Source: Clostridia bacterium (GTDB lineage: Bacteria; Bacillota; Clostridia; Oscillospirales; Acutalibacteraceae). Taken from it: DNA of 64,000 nucleotides. Location of the stretch: the NCBI GenBank assembly GCA_024404115.1, contig JAKSQM010000001.1:124001-188000 (forward strand), given 5' to 3'. The notes under the pieces are model-generated. The model was given only the letters and a program-made list of their open reading frames with translations. It was not told the DNA's origin and did not search any database. Made by a program: the position numbers and the translations under genes. The first letter of the stretch is position 1; every line of letters begins with the position of its first letter. Shown one piece after another: positions 51,568 through 61,945 of the stretch.

Positions 51568-54399
51568 TTAACCTCTCATAAGCACCTTTTTAAGATACTG
51601 ACCTGTGTAAGAGCCGTCAACCTGTGCCACCTCTTCGGGTGTTCCGCAGGCAATAATTTCGCCGCCCTTGTCGCCGCCGTCGGGGCCTAAATCAATAATG
51701 TGGTCGGCTGTTTTAATAACATCAAGGTTATGCTCAATTACAAGCACTGTGTTGCCAGAGTCAACAATCCTCTGCAAAACAGTTATGAGCCTGTGAACAT
51801 CCGCTGTGTGAAGTCCTGTTGTTGGCTCGTCAAGCAGATAAATTGTTTTGCCTGTGCTGTGCCTTGCAAGCTCCGTTGCCAGCTTCACCCTCTGCGCTTC
51901 ACCGCCAGAAAGGGTTGTGGCAGGCTGACCAACCTTAACATAACCAAGACCAACATCACAAAGAGTTTTCAGCTTTTTCTGAATCTTCGGCACTGCGGAG
52001 AAAAACTCTGCCGCCTCTTCAATTGTCATTTCAAGCACATCAAAAATCGTCTTGCCCTTGTATTTAACTTCGAGGGTTTCTCTGTTATATCTTGTGCCGC
52101 CGCAAACCTCGCAGGGAACATAAATATCGGGCAAGAAGTGCATTTTGATTTTAACAATGCCATCACCCTGACAGTCCTCGCATCTGCCACCCTTAACATT
52201 GAATGAGAAGCGGTTTGCCTTGTAGCCTTTGATTTTCGCATCCTTTGTTTCTGCAAAAAGCTCCCTTATATCGGTGAAAACACCTGTGTATGTGGCTGGG
52301 TTAGAGCGTGGACTTCTGCCGATAGGGGACTGGTCAATGTCAATAATTTTATCAAGATTTTCAATTCCCTCAAAGTGGTCGTGCTTTCCGGGGAATTTTT
52401 TTGCTTTGTTAAGGTCTGTTGCTAACTTCTTATAAATAATTTCGTTCACAAGTGAAGACTTGCCCGAACCCGAAACACCTGTTACGCACACAAATTCACC
52501 TAAAGGAATGGTAACATCAATATTTTTAAGGTTGTTCTGCTCTGCACCAAATACCTTTAAGAATTTGCCGTTGCCCGTTCTTCTCTCTTCGGGAACAGGG
52601 ATTTTCTTTCTTCCGCTGAGGTACTGACCTGTGATTGACTCCTCACAATTCATAATATCCTCAACGCTTCCGCAGCATACAACGTTACCGCCGTGAATGC
52701 CTGCTCCCGGGCCAATATCCACAATATAATCTGCCGCAAACATTGTGTCCTCATCATGCTCAACCACAATCAGAGTGTTGCCTATATCTCTCAAATGGCG
52801 AAGCGTGCCAAGGAGCTTTTCGTTATCTTTCTGATGAAGTCCGATGCTGGGCTCATCAAGCACATAAAGCACACCCATAAGTGAAGAACCAATCTGCGTT
52901 GCAAGCCTTATTCGCTGACTTTCACCGCCAGAAAGTGTGCCTGCGGAGCGTGAAAGTGTAAGATATTCAAGACCAACGCTTGTAAGGAAAGAAAGCCTTT
53001 CTCTTATCTCTTTAATAATTGCCTTTGCAATCATTTCGTCCCTTTGTGAAAGGGTAAGATTATCAAAAAATTCAAGAGTTGCGGTCATGGATTTCTGACA
53101 TACCTCGTCAATGTTAAGACCGCCCACTGTAACACCAAGGGACTCTTTTTTGAGCCTTGCACCGTTACATTCGGGGCACTGAACAGATGTCATATACTGC
53201 TCAATATCCGCCCTCGACCACTCGCTTGTGGTTTCTGTATATCTGCGCTGGAGGTTGTTTATAATTCCCTCAAAATCTGTCATGTATGTTCCGCTGCCGT
53301 ATTCACTTTTGCGAATCATCTTGAGCTTTTTGCCGTCAGTGCCATACATCAGCACCTTTTTTGTTTCTTCGGGAAGCTCATCATAGGGGGTGTCCATGCT
53401 GCCGCCATAAGCATTAAGCACACCCTCAAAATACATCTGCGCAATTGTGCCGCCATCTGCCTTTGACCAGCCTGATGCTTTAATTGCACCCTCTGTCAGT
53501 GAAAGGCTGCCGTCTGGCACAACAAGGTCGGGTGAGGGTCTGCTGAATACACCAAGACCTGCGCACCTCTGGCACGCACCAAAAGGATTGTTGAAAGAGA
53601 ACATTCTTGGAGCTAACTCCTCAACGCTCACACCGTGCTCAGGGCAGGCATAATTCTGTGAAAACATCATCTCTTCGCCGTCTGTAACATCTATAAGTAC
53701 AATGCCCTCAGACATTTTTGCGGCTGTTTCAACAGAATCTGAAAGTCGGCTTTTAATATCAGCCTTAATAACAAGTCGGTCAACAATGATTTCAATGTTG
53801 TGCTTCTTGTTTTTATCCATTTTAATATTTTCAGAAAGGTCATAGATTATGCCGTCAACACGCACACGAACAAATCCGCTTTTTCTTGCATTGTCAAGCT
53901 CTTTAACATATTCGCCTTTTCTGCCCCTTACAATTGGAGCAAGCACCTGAATTTTTGACCTTTCGGGAAGCTCCATAATTTTATCAACAATTGTGTCAAC
54001 ACTCTGTTTGCTGATTTCTCTTCCGCAAACAGGGCAGTGGGGGATGCCCACCCTTGCAAAAAGCAGACGCAGATAGTCATAAATTTCTGTAACTGTGCCG
54101 ACTGTTGAGCGTGGATTTTTTGATGTGGTTTTCTGGTCAATTGAAATAGCAGGGGAAAGACCCTCAATGTAATCCACCGCAGGCTTTTCCATCTGACCTA
54201 AAAACTGACGGGCATATGATGAAAGGGATTCAATATATCTTCTCTGACCCTCTGCATAAATTGTGTCAAAGGCAAGGGACGATTTGCCCGAGCCAGAAAG
54301 ACCTGTGAAAACAACCAGCTTATCTCTGGGGATTCTCACATCAACATTTTTTAAGTTGTGCTCTCTTGCACCTTTAATAAAAAGATCTTTAACCTGCAT
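51568..54399 (-). CDS. uvrA: Excinuclease ABC subunit A
   Basis: 943 residues; GAAGGTAAG precedes the ATG, which is adjacent to the uvrB stop. Two ABC modules: Walker [14 protein letters not shown] near the start and [13 protein letters not shown] (about 640), each with an LSGGE signature ([30 protein letters not shown]). Zinc modules CPVCGRE (about 120), CPECNGARL and CEDCQGDG...CEVCGG are present. UvrA recognises damaged DNA with UvrB in nucleotide excision repair. Full length. Confidence 0.98.
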   Translation of the reverse strand: MQVKDLFIKGAREHNLKNVDVRIPRDKLVVFTGLSGSGKSSLAFDTIYAEGQRRYIESLSSYARQFLGQMEKPAVDYIEGLSPAISIDQKTTSKNPRSTVGTVTEIYDYLRLLFARVGIPHCPVCGREISKQSVDTIVDKIMELPERSKIQVLAPIVRGRKGEYVKELDNARKSGFVRVRVDGIIYDLSENIKMDKNKKHNIEIIVDRLVIKADIKSRLSDSVETAAKMSEGIVLIDVTDGEEMMFSQNYACPEHGVSVEELAPRMFSFNNPFGACQRCAGLGVFSRPSPDLVVPDGSLSLTEGAIKASGWSKADGGTIAQMYFEGVLNAYGGSMDTPYDELPEETKKVLMYGTDGKKLKMIRKSEYGSGTYMTDFEGIINNLQRRYTETTSEWSRADIEQYMTSVQCPECNGARLKKESLGVTVGGLNIDEVCQKSMTATLEFFDNLTLSQRDEMIAKAIIKEIRERLSFLTSVGLEYLTLSRSAGTLSGGESQRIRLATQIGSSLMGVLYVLDEPSIGLHQKDNEKLLGTLRHLRDIGNTLIVVEHDEDTMFAADYIVDIGPGAGIHGGNVVCCGSVEDIMNCEESITGQYLSGRKKIPVPEERRTGNGKFLKVFGAEQNNLKNIDVTIPLGEFVCVTGVSGSGKSSLVNEIIYKKLATDLNKAKKFPGKHDHFEGIENLDKIIDIDQSPIGRSPRSNPATYTGVFTDIRELFAETKDAKIKGYKANRFSFNVKGGRCEDCQGDGIVKIKMHFLPDIYVPCEVCGGTRYNRETLEVKYKGKTIFDVLEMTIEEAAEFFSAVPKIQKKLKTLCDVGLGYVKVGQPATTLSGGEAQRVKLATELARHSTGKTIYLLDEPTTGLHTADVHRLITVLQRIVDSGNTVLVIEHNLDVIKTADHIIDLGPDGGDKGGEIIACGTPEEVAQVDGSYTGQYLKKVLMRG

Positions 54400-56355
54400 T
54401 TACTTACCTTCTTTAAGCTTTTCGATTTTATCACGCAAATACGCTGCGTGTTCAAATTCAAGAATTTTTGCCGCCGCTTTCATTTCAACGGTCAATTGTT
54501 TAATCATTTCTTCTCTCTGCGCCCTTGTCATGCGGCGTGAGGATTTGTCTTTTTCGTGGCTTGAAATTTCAAGAATATCTCTGACATCCTTTTTGATAGT
54601 CTGCGGTGTGATGCCGTTGGCTTCGTTGTATTTCTGCTGTTTCTCTCTTCTTCGTGCCGTTTCTCTGATAGCCTTTTCCATAGACGGTGTTACGCTGTCT
54701 GCATACATAATAACCTGACCGCCTGCGTTTCGTGCGGCTCGTCCTGCCGTCTGAATAAGTGATGTTTCACTGCGCAGGAATCCCTCTTTGTCTGCGTCAA
54801 GAATAGCAACCAGCGAAACCTCTGGAATATCAAGACCCTCACGCAAAAGGTTGATGCCAACAAGCACATCAAATTCGCCCAAACGAAGCTCACGGATAAG
54901 CTTCATTCGCTCAATTGTGTCAACATCATAGTGCATATATCGCACCTTAATGTCAAGATTGTCAAGGTAATCTGTCAAATCCTCTGCCATCTTTTTGGTG
55001 AGCGTTGTTATAAGCACTCGCTCGCCCTTTTCTGTTCGCATATTTATTTCAGAAACAATATCGTCAATCTGACCCTCTGTTGGCTTAACGATAATTTCGG
55101 GGTCAAGAAGTCCCGTAGGTCTGATAAGCTGTTCCGCTATCTGAACGCTTGTTTCTTTTTCAAATTCACCCGGAGTTGCACTTACAAAAATTTTCTGCCC
55201 GATTTTGTTGTAAAATTCTTCAAATCTCAACGGTCTGTTGTCATAAGCCGAGGGCAGACGGAATCCGAAATTTATAAGGCTTTCTTTTCGTGAGCGGTCG
55301 CCGCCATACATTCCTCTGACCTGCGGAAGCGTAACATGAGATTCATCAACAAAAAGAAGAAAATCATCGGGAAAATAATCAAGCAGTGTAAATGGAGGGT
55401 CGCCCGCTTTTCTTCCGGACATAATTGCCGAATAATTTTCAATGCCCTTGCAAAAGCCTGTTTCACGGAGCATTTCAATATCGTATTCAGTTCTCTGCTT
55501 TATTCGCTGTGCCTCAATGAGCTTGCCCTCGCTCTGAAAACGCTCAACCTGCTCCAACATTTCAGCGTAAATTGTTTTAATTGAAGCCTCCATTTTTTCT
55601 GGTGATACAACATAATGTGAAGCAGGGTAAATTGCAACATGAGAAAGCACATTTTTAACCTGACCTGTGAGGGCATTTATTTCACTTATTCTGTCTATCT
55701 CGTCGCCAAAAAATTCAATTCTTATGGCGTTCTCATTTGAATAAACAGGGTAAACCTCAACCACATCGCCACGGACTCTGAATTTATTTCTTGTGAAGCC
55801 TATGTCATTTCTTTCATACTGAATTTCAATAAGCTTCTGAATTAAATCATCACGGTTTTTCTCCATCCCTGTGCGAAGTGAAATTACCATACTGCGGTAA
55901 TCAATAGGGTCGCCGAGGGAGTAAATACACGAAACACTAGCTACGATTATAACATCCCTGCGCTCTGAAAGGGCAGATGTTGCCGAGTGGCGGAGCTTGT
56001 CTATTTCGTCATTGATTGCGCTGTCTTTTTCAATGTAAGTGTCTGTTGTGGGGATGTATGCTTCGGGCTGATAATAGTCATAATACGAAACAAAATATTC
56101 AACCGCATTTTCTGGAAAAAATTCTTTAAACTCACTGCAAAGCTGAGCCGCAAGGGTCTTGTTGTGGGCAAGAATCAGCGTAGGTCTGTTGAGCTTTGCA
56201 ATAATGTTTGCCATGGTGAAGGTTTTGCCCGAACCTGTAACACCAAGAAGAGTCTGCTCTTTATATCCTTTGTTTACGCCGTCTGCCAGCTTTTCAATAG
56301 CCTGTGGCTGGTCGCCCATTGGCTTAAAATCTGAAACCAGCTTGAAATGGTCCAT
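54400..56355 (-). CDS. uvrB: Excinuclease ABC subunit B
   Basis: 651 residues, start after AAGGGGGTTG. Walker [13 protein letters not shown], the beta-hairpin [12 protein letters not shown], helicase motifs [11 protein letters not shown] and QTAGRAARN, and the C-terminal UVR segment ([19 protein letters not shown]) that contacts UvrC. Followed directly by uvrA. No LexA palindrome is apparent upstream, unlike the two SOS promoters in this window. Confidence 0.98.
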   Translation of the reverse strand: MDHFKLVSDFKPMGDQPQAIEKLADGVNKGYKEQTLLGVTGSGKTFTMANIIAKLNRPTLILAHNKTLAAQLCSEFKEFFPENAVEYFVSYYDYYQPEAYIPTTDTYIEKDSAINDEIDKLRHSATSALSERRDVIIVASVSCIYSLGDPIDYRSMVISLRTGMEKNRDDLIQKLIEIQYERNDIGFTRNKFRVRGDVVEVYPVYSNENAIRIEFFGDEIDRISEINALTGQVKNVLSHVAIYPASHYVVSPEKMEASIKTIYAEMLEQVERFQSEGKLIEAQRIKQRTEYDIEMLRETGFCKGIENYSAIMSGRKAGDPPFTLLDYFPDDFLLFVDESHVTLPQVRGMYGGDRSRKESLINFGFRLPSAYDNRPLRFEEFYNKIGQKIFVSATPGEFEKETSVQIAEQLIRPTGLLDPEIIVKPTEGQIDDIVSEINMRTEKGERVLITTLTKKMAEDLTDYLDNLDIKVRYMHYDVDTIERMKLIRELRLGEFDVLVGINLLREGLDIPEVSLVAILDADKEGFLRSETSLIQTAGRAARNAGGQVIMYADSVTPSMEKAIRETARRREKQQKYNEANGITPQTIKKDVRDILEISSHEKDKSSRRMTRAQREEMIKQLTVEMKAAAKILEFEHAAYLRDKIEKLKEGK

Positions 56356-56454
56356 TTCACAACCCCCTTGAAGAATAAATCAATTACAGGTTAGTATAAC
56401 ACAAATTAACAATAAAAGAAATATGATATTAAAACTTTTCGTAATTTTCGTTCG

Positions 56455-56483
56455 TTGACATCAGCGCTTTAATCTGTTAAAAT
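56455..56483 (+). promoter_or_regulatory. Promoter of the HAD gene
   Basis: TTGACA (56455-56460) and TAAAAT (56478-56483), 17-base spacer, 30 bases before the ATG. Confidence 0.65.
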
Positions 56484-56513
56484 TTTTATATAATTTATTA
56501 AGAAGGAATCACT

Positions 56514-57170
56514 ATGGAAAATATCAGATACGCAATTTTTGACCTTGACGGAACACTCACCGATTCAATGCACATATGGGATACCTGCGGCGGCGCATAT
56601 CTTATGATGAGGGGCATAACTCCCCACGCAGGCGAAACATTCCGCACAAGAGGATACCGTGAGGGCATCACATATATGATTGAGGAATACAATCTGCCAA
56701 TGACATATGACGAGCTTATGGCGGAGCTTTTAAAAATCCTTGAATATTATTATTTTAACATTGCAGAAGCAAAAAGCGGCGTTAAAGAATTTCTTGAAAA
56801 AATGGAAAAGAACGGCGCAAAAATGTGCATTATCAGCGCCACAAATCAATATCTTGTTGATGCTGCTTTGAAGCGCAACGGAATTGACAAATATTTCTGC
56901 AAAGTTTATTCAACAACTGACATCGGCAAGCATAAAGATAATCCCGAAATTTTTAACATTGCAAAAGAATTTTTAGGTGCAGAAAACAGCGGTGAAGTTT
57001 TTGTTTTTGAGGATGCACTTTACTCAATAAAAACTGCAAAAAGTGCAGGCTATAAGGTTATAGGCATTGAAGATTATTCCGCAGAGCCTGACAGAGAAAA
57101 AATCAAAGAGCTTTCAGATTATTACATCACAGATTATTCTGAAATTTATAATTATCTTAATCTCGATTGA
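56514..57170 (+). CDS. HAD superfamily hydrolase
   Basis: 218 residues, AGAAGGAATC upstream. Motif I FDLDGTLTDSM, motif II IISATNQYLV, the KHKDNPEIF lysine region and motif IV EDALYSIKTAKSAGY give the phosphoglycolate-phosphatase/beta-phosphoglucomutase-like subgroup. Likely removes phosphate from a small metabolite. It lies 51 bases before the glycosyltransferase gene. Confidence 0.9.
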   Translation: MENIRYAIFDLDGTLTDSMHIWDTCGGAYLMMRGITPHAGETFRTRGYREGITYMIEEYNLPMTYDELMAELLKILEYYYFNIAEAKSGVKEFLEKMEKNGAKMCIISATNQYLVDAALKRNGIDKYFCKVYSTTDIGKHKDNPEIFNIAKEFLGAENSGEVFVFEDALYSIKTAKSAGYKVIGIEDYSAEPDREKIKELSDYYITDYSEIYNYLNLD

Positions 57171-57221
57171 CAACCATTGCATATTTCTAAAAAACAATAT
57201 ATAATAGGCTTGGTGATTAAA

Positions 57222-58370
57222 ATGAATGAACCTGTAAGAATTTTAAATCTTTTTACAATTATGAACCGTGGCGGAGCGGAAACAATGGTAATGAATTATT
57301 ACCGCAAAATTGATAAATCAAAGGTGCAGTTTGATTTTATGGTGCACAGGCAGGAACGAGGTGCCTATGACGATGAAATTGAAGCAATGGGCGGCAGAAT
57401 TTACAGAATGTGTCCCATCTTTCCGCAGAATTTTGCAAAATATAAAAAGATGCTTAAAGTGTTTTTTGACGAGCATCCCGAATATAAAATTCTTCATTCC
57501 CATATGTCAGAGCTTGGCTGCTTCGCATTTCAGGAGGCAGAGAAGCACGGCATAAAGGTTAAAATCTGCCACGCACACAATGCCCCAGTTAAAGGCAGTA
57601 TGAATTTAAAAGAAAAAGGTCAGCTGATTTTCAGAGATTATTTTAAAAAGAAAATGCTCCCCTTTACAGACCATCTTTTTATCTGCGGAGAGGAAGCAGG
57701 TAACTGGCTTTACGGTGAAGAAAACAAAGACAGATTTGTGATGATGAATAACGCTGTTGACGCAGAAAAATTCAGATTTTCTTCTGCTGTAAGAGAAGAA
57801 ATGCGAAAGGAATTTGGCATTGAAAATAAACTTGTCATTTTAAATGTTGGCAGGTTTAATCCGCAAAAAAATCACACATTTATCATAGATATTTTTAAAG
57901 AAATCAAAGCTCTTCAAGAGGATTCTGTTTTGCTTCTTGTGGGCAACGGAGATTTGCAGGAAGAGATTAAAGAAAAAGTTAAAAAACTGGGACTTACTGA
58001 CTCTGTGAAATTTTTAGGGCTTCGCAGTGATGTTGATAAAATCCTCCAGTGTGCAGATGTTTTTCTTTTCCCGTCTTTGTATGAGGGACTTCCTGTTACT
58101 ATGGTTGAGGCGCAGTCCTCTGGCATAAAGTGCTTTATTTCAGATGTTATCCCACAGCAGTGCGTGCTCACAGATGATGTTACCGCTTTGAGCCTTTCAA
58201 AGGGTGCAAAATATTGGGCAGAGCAAATAGTTATGTTAAAAGACGGCTACGAAAGAAAAGACAGATATGACGATATGGTGAAAGCCGATTTTGATATTAC
58301 ATCAAATGCCAAATGGCTTTGCGATTTTTATTTAGCACAATACAACAACGCTTACGGAGAAAATTTATGA
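57222..58370 (+). CDS. Family 4 glycosyltransferase
   Basis: 382 residues from the ATG at 57222 (TTGGTGA upstream); the longer frame lacks a site. GT-B fold: N-terminal ILNLFTIMNRGGAETMVMNYYR with the GGAE loop, then LVILNVGRFNPQKNHTF (about 212), DVFLFPSLYEGLPVTMVEAQSSG (key EGLPVTMVEA, about 290-299). Such enzymes of the EpsF/CapM type use nucleotide sugars to build surface glycans. Its stop overlaps the next gene (ATGA). Confidence 0.88.
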   Translation: MNEPVRILNLFTIMNRGGAETMVMNYYRKIDKSKVQFDFMVHRQERGAYDDEIEAMGGRIYRMCPIFPQNFAKYKKMLKVFFDEHPEYKILHSHMSELGCFAFQEAEKHGIKVKICHAHNAPVKGSMNLKEKGQLIFRDYFKKKMLPFTDHLFICGEEAGNWLYGEENKDRFVMMNNAVDAEKFRFSSAVREEMRKEFGIENKLVILNVGRFNPQKNHTFIIDIFKEIKALQEDSVLLLVGNGDLQEEIKEKVKKLGLTDSVKFLGLRSDVDKILQCADVFLFPSLYEGLPVTMVEAQSSGIKCFISDVIPQQCVLTDDVTALSLSKGAKYWAEQIVMLKDGYERKDRYDDMVKADFDITSNAKWLCDFYLAQYNNAYGENL

Positions 58371-60445
58371 ACGAATCATTTTACAAAAATCAGAATTTAA
58401 AATTTAATAAATTCCCTAAAACACAGTTTGAGGGCGCATTTTTAGGCAACGGTAGCTTCGGAGCTTCACTTTATCATGACGAAGAAAACACCTTGATTAT
58501 CAAAACAGGTCATAACGAAGTTTTTGATATCAGACCAAAGCTACCTACAGAATATGAAAGCGAGCCTATGTTTATTTCATGCCGTATTCCTATCGGCTAT
58601 TTTAAAATAAACACTCCCTCCGCTGCTACAGAATGTGAAGAGGAGCTTGACATTTACACAGCAGAATTTACAGGCAAAATCACAACAGAAAATGGCGGCT
58701 ATAAGTGTAGCTGTATCACAGATAAAAACAGCGATTTAATTATTTTAAAAATTAAATATGCTGACGAAAAGCCACAGCTTCAGTATGTTCCGCAAAAGGC
58801 AATGTCCCCCCGTCAGGCTCATATGATTGCCATTGACGATTACAACCGCCTGAGCAAAAATTACCCTGAGCCAAAAGAAGCAGAGGATATTTTTGAAAAC
58901 GAAATCAACACTCATTTTCAGCCATATTTTTCTTATGGCGGATACGCTGTGTCCTATAAAGTAACCGAAAAAGACGGCGAAATTTTTGCACTTATTTCTT
59001 GTGCAGAAAGTGAAGAGGGCAACAGTGCAGTTGCAAAGAGCGTTGCAATTATTGAAAATGCAGAGAAAGATATTGAAAAAGTTCTTGAACTTCACAAAAA
59101 GAAATGGGCAGAGTATCACGCAGAGAGTTTCCTTTCTTTGAATGATAAAAAATTCGAGCAGTTCTATCATCTTCAGATGTATAAGCTTGCCTGTGCCGCA
59201 AAGGCTGACGGTGTTCCTTTTGACACCTGCTCTGTTTGGCTTTATGAAAAAACAGCGTGGCCAGACGCTTGGTGGAACCTTAATGTTGAGCTTTCATATT
59301 CACCCCTTTATGTTTCAAATCATCTTGATATTGCCCACTCACTTACAACATCTATCAAGAAAAATTTTGAAAATCTTAAAAATAATGTTCTTGAAGAATA
59401 CAGACACGATTCCCTTGCAATCGGCAGGGCAACAGATAAAAAAATCCGTGGTGTTGTTCTTGAACCCGGCAAGGATAACCCCGACAATAAAACAGAATTA
59501 GGCAATCTTACATGGGCAATGTATTATTGCTGGCAGGAATATCAGATGACCCTTGACAAGTCAATTCTTTCAGAGGTTGTTTACCCTGCACTTAAAGGCG
59601 CAACCGCTTATTATTCACACTTCCTTTATGAGGGTGAGGACGGAAAGCTTCACCTGCCCAGAACAGCATCACCCGAATATATCGGCGTTAAAGGCGGCGA
59701 TGTAAACTACGATATGGGTCTTATGCGCTGGGGCTTTGCAACGCTCAATAAGGTCTGCGAAATTCTCGGAGTTGATGACGGCAAAATCGAAGAAAGAGAA
59801 AACATTCTCAAAAATCTTGCAGATTATCCCCACGATGATGAAGAGGGATTTTACATATCAGCAGAAACAAAATACGAGGTTTCTCACAGACACTATTCAC
59901 ATCTGCTTGCATTCTATCCCCTTCGTGTGTGCAAGGATGAAAAACTTCTTCGCACTTCACTTGAATATTGGCAGAGCAAAAAAGAGGCACTTCTCGGCTA
60001 TTCGCAGACTGGTGCCGCTTCTATGAGGGCAATGCTTCACGAAGGCAACCTTGCGTTACAGCACCTTAACAATCTTTTTAAAGGATTTATCACACCAAAC
60101 TCAATGTATAATGAGGACGGCAACCCCGTTATTGAAACACCACTTTCAGCCGCAACAAGTATGCAGGATATGCTCATTCAATCCCATGACGGAATTGTTG
60201 ATATTTTCCCTGCCGTACCTGATAGCTGGACAGACATCTGCTTTAAGAATTTCAGAGCGTGGGGCGGATTTATGGTTGACGCTGAAAAGAAAGACGGCAA
60301 AACAAAGTTTATTAAAATTCACAGCCTTTGCGGTGAAAAGTGCATAATTAAAGCCGATGCAAAGCTTGACTATCCTGTAAGAACAGACGGCTTATACGAA
60401 ATAAAAATTAAAGAGGGCGAAACAGTTACAATCAATGCCCTTTAA
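58367..60445 (+). CDS. GH95-like glycoside hydrolase
   Basis: 692 residues from the ATG at 58367, which overlaps the glycosyltransferase stop; GGAGA is just upstream. N-terminal beta domain with FLGNGSFGASLYHDEEN (GNG.GA motif of GH95 N domains), a helical linker, then an (alpha/alpha)6 barrel with DAWWNLNVELSYSPLY where GH95 has WTTNINTEMNYWP-like sequence, LPRTASPEY, SHRHYSHLLAFYP, and LSAATSMQDMLIQSHDG with IFPAVPDSW near the end. Family members are alpha-L-fucosidases or galactosidases. Cytoplasmic. Activity not certain as the core motif differs from the best-known members. Confidence 0.78.
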   Translation: MNESFYKNQNLKFNKFPKTQFEGAFLGNGSFGASLYHDEENTLIIKTGHNEVFDIRPKLPTEYESEPMFISCRIPIGYFKINTPSAATECEEELDIYTAEFTGKITTENGGYKCSCITDKNSDLIILKIKYADEKPQLQYVPQKAMSPRQAHMIAIDDYNRLSKNYPEPKEAEDIFENEINTHFQPYFSYGGYAVSYKVTEKDGEIFALISCAESEEGNSAVAKSVAIIENAEKDIEKVLELHKKKWAEYHAESFLSLNDKKFEQFYHLQMYKLACAAKADGVPFDTCSVWLYEKTAWPDAWWNLNVELSYSPLYVSNHLDIAHSLTTSIKKNFENLKNNVLEEYRHDSLAIGRATDKKIRGVVLEPGKDNPDNKTELGNLTWAMYYCWQEYQMTLDKSILSEVVYPALKGATAYYSHFLYEGEDGKLHLPRTASPEYIGVKGGDVNYDMGLMRWGFATLNKVCEILGVDDGKIEERENILKNLADYPHDDEEGFYISAETKYEVSHRHYSHLLAFYPLRVCKDEKLLRTSLEYWQSKKEALLGYSQTGAASMRAMLHEGNLALQHLNNLFKGFITPNSMYNEDGNPVIETPLSAATSMQDMLIQSHDGIVDIFPAVPDSWTDICFKNFRAWGGFMVDAEKKDGKTKFIKIHSLCGEKCIIKADAKLDYPVRTDGLYEIKIKEGETVTINAL

Positions 60446-60459
60446 GAGGAGGACTGACA

Positions 60460-61317
60460 ATGTTTGTCAGCGAAAAATACAAGGGCAAATGCCCCGTTTC
60501 ATTTGAAATTTTTCCGCCAAAAGGCGAGTTTGATATTGCAGGTGTGCGCTCACTTATAAACGATTTAAAAGTGCTTTCGCCCGATTTTATCAGCGTAACT
60601 TTTTCAGCAGGCGGTGGCGGAAACAGCCGAAAAACAATCGACATTGCATCTATCATCAAAAATGAATTTGGCATAGATGCAGTGTGCCATATGACCTGCA
60701 TAAATTCAGATAAAGAAGAAGTTCAGTCTGTTGTTGATTCAATCAAGCAGAATAAAATCGAGAATGTTCTGGCTTTAAGAGGAGATATTGTTGAGGGCAA
60801 AACTCCAACAGATTTCCTTTATGCCAAGGAGCTTATTCCGCTTATTAAAGAAAACGGACTTTGCGCAGGTGCGGCTTGCTATCCCGAGGGTCATGTTGAT
60901 TGCTATGATGTTGAAAAAGATATTGAATATATGAAAGAGAAGCAGGACGCAGGCGCAGACTTCTTTTTAAGTCAGCTTTTCTTTGATACACCGTCTTATT
61001 ATAAATTTTTAGAGCGTTGCGCACGCCACGGCATCAATAAGCCGATTTCAGCGGGCATTATGCCAATGCGCACCAAAGAGCAGATTATGCGATTTATTTT
61101 TATGTGCGGTGCATCCCTCCCAAGGGGAATTATCAACCTTTTAAATAAATATGAAAATGATGCTGAATCACTTAAAGCGGCAGGTGTGGAATATGCCTCA
61201 CAGCAGATAGTGGAGCTTATGAAAAACGGCGCACAGGGCATTCATATTTACACCATGAACAGACCCGAAATTGCCGCATGTAATCTCAGGAGAATTAAGG
61301 ATGAGGGACTTAGATAA
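60460..61317 (+). CDS. metF: 5,10-methylenetetrahydrofolate reductase
   Basis: 285 residues, start after AGAGGAGG. FEIFPPKGEFD near the N terminus (catalytic Glu region), SVTFSAGGGGN, NVLALRGDIVEGK (about 108) with FAD/folate contacts, DFFLSQLFFD and ISAGIMPM. It makes methyl-tetrahydrofolate for the MetH reaction encoded downstream. The next gene overlaps by 17 bases, so the three methionine genes are tightly coupled. No S-box riboswitch is present in the 14-base gap upstream. Confidence 0.95.
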   Translation: MFVSEKYKGKCPVSFEIFPPKGEFDIAGVRSLINDLKVLSPDFISVTFSAGGGGNSRKTIDIASIIKNEFGIDAVCHMTCINSDKEEVQSVVDSIKQNKIENVLALRGDIVEGKTPTDFLYAKELIPLIKENGLCAGAACYPEGHVDCYDVEKDIEYMKEKQDAGADFFLSQLFFDTPSYYKFLERCARHGINKPISAGIMPMRTKEQIMRFIFMCGASLPRGIINLLNKYENDAESLKAAGVEYASQQIVELMKNGAQGIHIYTMNRPEIAACNLRRIKDEGLR

Positions 61318-61945
61318 AGATATTCTTTACTGCCTCGGCTATGGCAATAATCTGCCAGATGACAGAACAAAATCGCTCATTGAAAAAGTTAAAACCGAAG
61401 CTCTGCCAAAGCTGAAGCCGAGAGCTGTCCATGGCACATTTCAAAAAAATATGCTGAATTTTTCTGGCAAAGATATTGAAGAACATTTAAACGGCGCAGA
61501 GCAGTGTATTCTTTTTGCCGTAACATTAGGGGCAGAAAGCGAAAGATTGTTTTCAATTTATCAGCGGACGGATATGGAAAAGGCTGTTATTTTTGATGCA
61601 GTTTGCGATGCTTTTGTTGAAGCGTTTGCAGATGAATATTGCGATAATCTTTTAAAAGAATACAGAGAAAAAGGACTTTATATTAACACAAGATACAGCC
61701 CGGGCTATGGCGATTTTAACATAGAATATCAGAAAGAATTTATCTCACTTTTAAATTGTCAGCGGTCAATTGGCTTGACGGCAAATGACAGCTCCGTTCT
61801 TATTCCACGCAAAAGCATAACGGCGGTTATGGGGATTTTCACTTCACCTCCGCAGGGCAAAACAAAGGGCTGTGCGGCGTGCAATATGAATTCAACCTGT
61901 AAAATGAAAGGAAAAGGCAAATGTTTAAAACACACAGATTTTTAA
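61301..61945 (+). CDS. Stand-alone MetH reactivation (AdoMet-binding) domain protein
   Basis: 214 residues from the ATG at 61301 (AGGAG at eight bases), overlapping metF and metH. The C-terminal half has RYSPGYGDFNIEYQ (the RXXPGYG AdoMet motif of the MetH activation domain), NDSSVLIPRKSITAVMGI and a Cys-rich end (CAACNMNSTCKMKGKGKC). It supplies AdoMet-dependent reductive reactivation of cob(II)alamin to the following MetH, which would otherwise need this domain fused at its C terminus. The Cys-rich tail could bind a metal or cluster; that is inference. Confidence 0.88.
   Translation: MRDLDKDILYCLGYGNNLPDDRTKSLIEKVKTEALPKLKPRAVHGTFQKNMLNFSGKDIEEHLNGAEQCILFAVTLGAESERLFSIYQRTDMEKAVIFDAVCDAFVEAFADEYCDNLLKEYREKGLYINTRYSPGYGDFNIEYQKEFISLLNCQRSIGLTANDSSVLIPRKSITAVMGIFTSPPQGKTKGCAACNMNSTCKMKGKGKCLKHTDF

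Noticed and set aside
56356-56513. LexA operator upstream of uvrB
   Set aside because: A CGAAC (minus strand, near 56450) occurs but has no matching GTTC at the right distance.
60380-60460. S-box or cobalamin riboswitch before metF
   Set aside because: Only 14 bases separate the GH95-like stop and metF, with no structured leader.
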